In this document: piece after piece, positions 61,848 to 64,000 of the stretch | Position numbering within the stretch: the first letter of the stretch is position 1 | How the letters are laid out: each line of letters begins with the position of its first letter | Assembly (NCBI GenBank): GCA_028826165.1 | Contig: JAPDFW010000059.1 | Location: 82,501 to 146,500, forward strand | Length of the DNA: 64,000 nucleotides | DNA from: Anaeramoeba ignava | Lineage: Eukaryota > Metamonada > Anaeramoebidae | Reading direction: 5' to 3' | Notes under the pieces: generated by a model | Told to the model about the DNA's origin: nothing | The model's database searches: none | What the model saw: only the letters and a program-made list of their open reading frames with translations | Position numbers and translations under genes: made by a program

Positions 61848-64000
61848 TTAATTTTTGGATTTTTTTAATTGATTCAAAATAACATCCAATGATTGATTTA
61901 GAAAGTAAAGAGGATCATTTTCTTGAATTGGTAAATAAAAAGGAATTTGATCCCAATTTTCAGTATCAATTTGAGAGAAATTGACTTCAAAATGAAAAGA
62001 TTTTTTAAATTCAACTTCAAGAATATTAGTTTTTTTTGGATTTTTTTGTTTTGCAAAATCCAAAAATTTTGTCAATTCAATTTGTGAAAGAGGTTCTGTA
62101 TCCAAACTATATTTTATAAATAAATTTGAAATAAATTGAACAAAATGAGTTGAATATGTCAAAAAAAAATTTTTTGATGAGTAATTATAAAATATTTTAA
62201 TATAAAAATTGTAATAAAATAAATATTTACGAATCTGGTGTAAAATTTGAAAGAATTTTATGAATTTGGAAGTAATTTAAATTTGGACATAATTTATGAA
62301 TAAGAGAATAATCAGAAATGAATGTTTTATTCATTGTTATGCAATCTGCTGCTTGCCTAATATGATTAAGTGTTTGACTAAAAAATATTTAAATTTTAAT
62401 ATTAATTTTGAATTGAAATTTGGAGATTAATTAATTTGTCAATTACTTTAAATGGGGCATTGATAATTTATGAAACCATTCTTCTAAATGAGATAATGTC
62501 CATTTAACCTGAACGCAAATCGAATATTTACAAAATCTCTTCTGTGTCATGATATCATGAAATAAAACTGAATTAATAAAATATAAGATTTGCTTAATAA
62601 TATTTTCAGTCACTTCTTGACTTAAATAATTATTTCTTGATTGAATTCTAGCTTTTTCCAATTTATCCAAAATGTCCTGAGGATAAATTTGCTCATTTAA
62701 AGTACGAACTTTCTTTATTGTTACTTTTTCCATTTTTTTTGGATTCTTGAAAAAAACAGGTCTAATTAACGGCTTGATTTCTTTTGTGATTATTGATAAA
62801 TATAATTGGAAAGTTGTTGAAAGTAACTTGGATAATTCTTGGAAAAGTTTGCTTGCTGTTGATTCTTTTAAATGGTCTTCTTCTTTGACATGCTTTGTTA
62901 ATAAAACATTTAAAAAGCACAAGCTCGAAAGAATCCATAGAAGCATTTCGTCATTTTGTGAGTGAAATTCAATAAGAAGTTGGTATCCATTAAGCAAATT
63001 TTGGATAATCTCATAATTGTTTTGTTGAAAAGCTTCTGAATGGACCAATAATTTGAATATAAAACATGATGATATTGGATAATTTGAAGTGTATTTCACT
63101 TTGGGGAAATACAATAATCTTTCCATAATCCACATTTCTTGATTAATACTCTTAGATAAAGCCAGCTTTTCTTCAATTTCACCAAGTCTTTTCATTTCTC
63201 TTTCTAATTCAAGTTCTTTTTCTTGAACCGTATTTTTCAAATTATTTTTTTCATTTTCAAGATCGGTTATTTTTTGATTTAGAATTTGTAAATTTGCTTG
63301 ATTTGCTTGATTACTTTGTTTCATGTTTTCATTTGGATTTGGATTTGGTTTTAATTTAAAATCAGTTATTGGTTGAAAAGATTCGAAACTCAAATCAGAA
63401 AGTTGATCAAAATCCATTTTTGGCATCGAATTATGCTTTTTGAAAGATTCTTGATAAATTGTTGTTTGTCTATTCTGCATTTGTTGAACATTTTGAACAT
63501 TTTGAACATTTTGAACATTTTGAACATTATTTGCTGTATAAGAGCGTGTTTGCGCTTTGAATCTTTCATTTAAAACTGGTGGTTGAAAATTCTTATCAAT
63601 ATCAATAGTTTCATCTTCTTGGATACTTTCACCATCTCCAAAATCAAAATCTTCTTGGTTCATGCTTTTCATATCAAATGATTGGTTATTTTGAGGTGTA
63701 ATAACAAAGTTTGATGTGATAAGTTGATTATTGTTGTTTTGATTTTGAATATTGCTATTTTGATATTGATTTTGATATTGATTTCTATTTTGATTTTGAT
63801 TTTGATTTAGATTTTGATTTTGATATTGATATTGATTTTGATTTTGATTTTGATTTTGATTTTGATTTTGATTTTGATTTTGATATTGATTTCTATTTTG
63901 ATTTTGATTTTGATTTTGATTTTGATTTTGATATTGATTTCTATTTTGATATTGGATATTGTTTTGATTATTGTTATTTTGATATTGATTTTGTTGAAAC
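61848..64000 (-). CDS. Dilute (DIL) domain protein, 5' end outside window
   Basis: Exons run from beyond 64000 to 62447, 62377-62231, and 62106-61848, with phase-2 junctions throughout. The N-terminal part visible is an Asn/Gln/Tyr run (QNQNQNRNQYQ). Then comes an Asp/Glu-rich segment, a coiled coil (KITDLENEKNNLKNTVQEKE) and the DIL domain. Family signatures are CFIFKLLVHSEAF, LWILSSLCFLNVLL, KRFCKYSICVQVKWTLSHLEEW, and ISDYSLIHKLCPNL with KILSNFTPD. DIL domains form the cargo-binding globular tail of class V myosins and the tail of afadin. No motor is seen here; it may lie upstream, or this may be a stand-alone adaptor. Exon 3 ends at TAA 61848. Confidence 0.82.
63700..64000 (-). repeat. 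TTTTGA hexamer run translated as Asn/Gln repeat in the DIL gene
   Basis: TTTTGATTTTGATATTGA-type units on the plus strand are read on the minus strand as QNQNQ/YQYQ. It is the coding counterpart of the intron-filling hexamers. Confidence 0.8.

Overview
This window is nuclear DNA of a very AT-rich, intron-bearing protist. Open reading frames are split by GT...AG introns whose junctions restore reading frame and conserved residues. Tandem hexamer and 12-mer A/T repeats fill introns and intergenic gaps. The gene content is amoeba-like: double-BTB proteins with RCC1 or ankyrin repeats, full-length DNA-PKcs, F-BAR/SH3, CSC1/TMEM63 and dilute-domain proteins. I lean towards an Anaeramoeba-type or other amoeboid protist. 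That placement is inference; Dictyostelium-like amoebae are an alternative. No tRNA, rRNA, CRISPR array or prokaryotic operon was seen.

Layout. 0-1.5 kb: 3' part of an RCC1 + double-BTB gene (+). 1.5-6.2 kb: repeat-rich mobile-element zone with a Crypton-like tyrosine recombinase (-), a DDE-type transposase with a 52-nt intron (+) and a (GATT)n block. 6.2-7.9 kb: tandem pair of small membrane-protein genes, the first frame-broken. 8-10.4 kb: SNF5/SMARCB1-like gene (+). 11.2-25.1 kb: complete DNA-PKcs gene (-). 25.3-28.8 kb: Rab GTPase (-) with a 2.7-kb repeat intron. 29.0-31.4 kb: bZIP factor (+). 31.7-33.0 kb: BRCA1-like RING + BRCT gene (+). 33.1-36.7 kb: F-BAR + two SH3 gene (-). 36.9-37.8 kb: aldo/keto reductase (+). 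37.9-39.5 kb: THH1/TOM1/TOM3-like membrane protein (-). 39.8-42.8 kb: PARP6/8-like gene (-). 43.0-44.6 kb: ankyrin + double-BTB gene (+). 44.8-49.1 kb: large F-box/zinc-finger gene (-). 51.3-54.4 kb: CSC1/TMEM63 channel (+). 55.3-56.0 kb: unknown charged protein (-). 58.2-60.7 kb: winged-helix, E2F-like factor (-). 61.8-64.0 kb: dilute-domain protein (-), running off the window.

Three genes relate to DNA-break signalling and repair (DNA-PKcs, BRCA1-like, PARP6/8-like) within about 32 kb. Eukaryotic gene order rarely implies shared function, so co-location is only noted.

Several otherwise well-conserved genes need a single-base frame correction. The excess is mostly one extra base (+1): two sites in DNA-PKcs, two in the F-box gene, and one each in the BRCA1-like, F-BAR/SH3, TOM1-like and first tandem genes. 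Exon-length arithmetic closes exactly only when these corrections are made. They may be assembly indels, decay or +1 ribosomal frameshifting; sequence alone cannot decide. A T-run/CAT/T-run element sits upstream of most gene starts and is a candidate core promoter signal.
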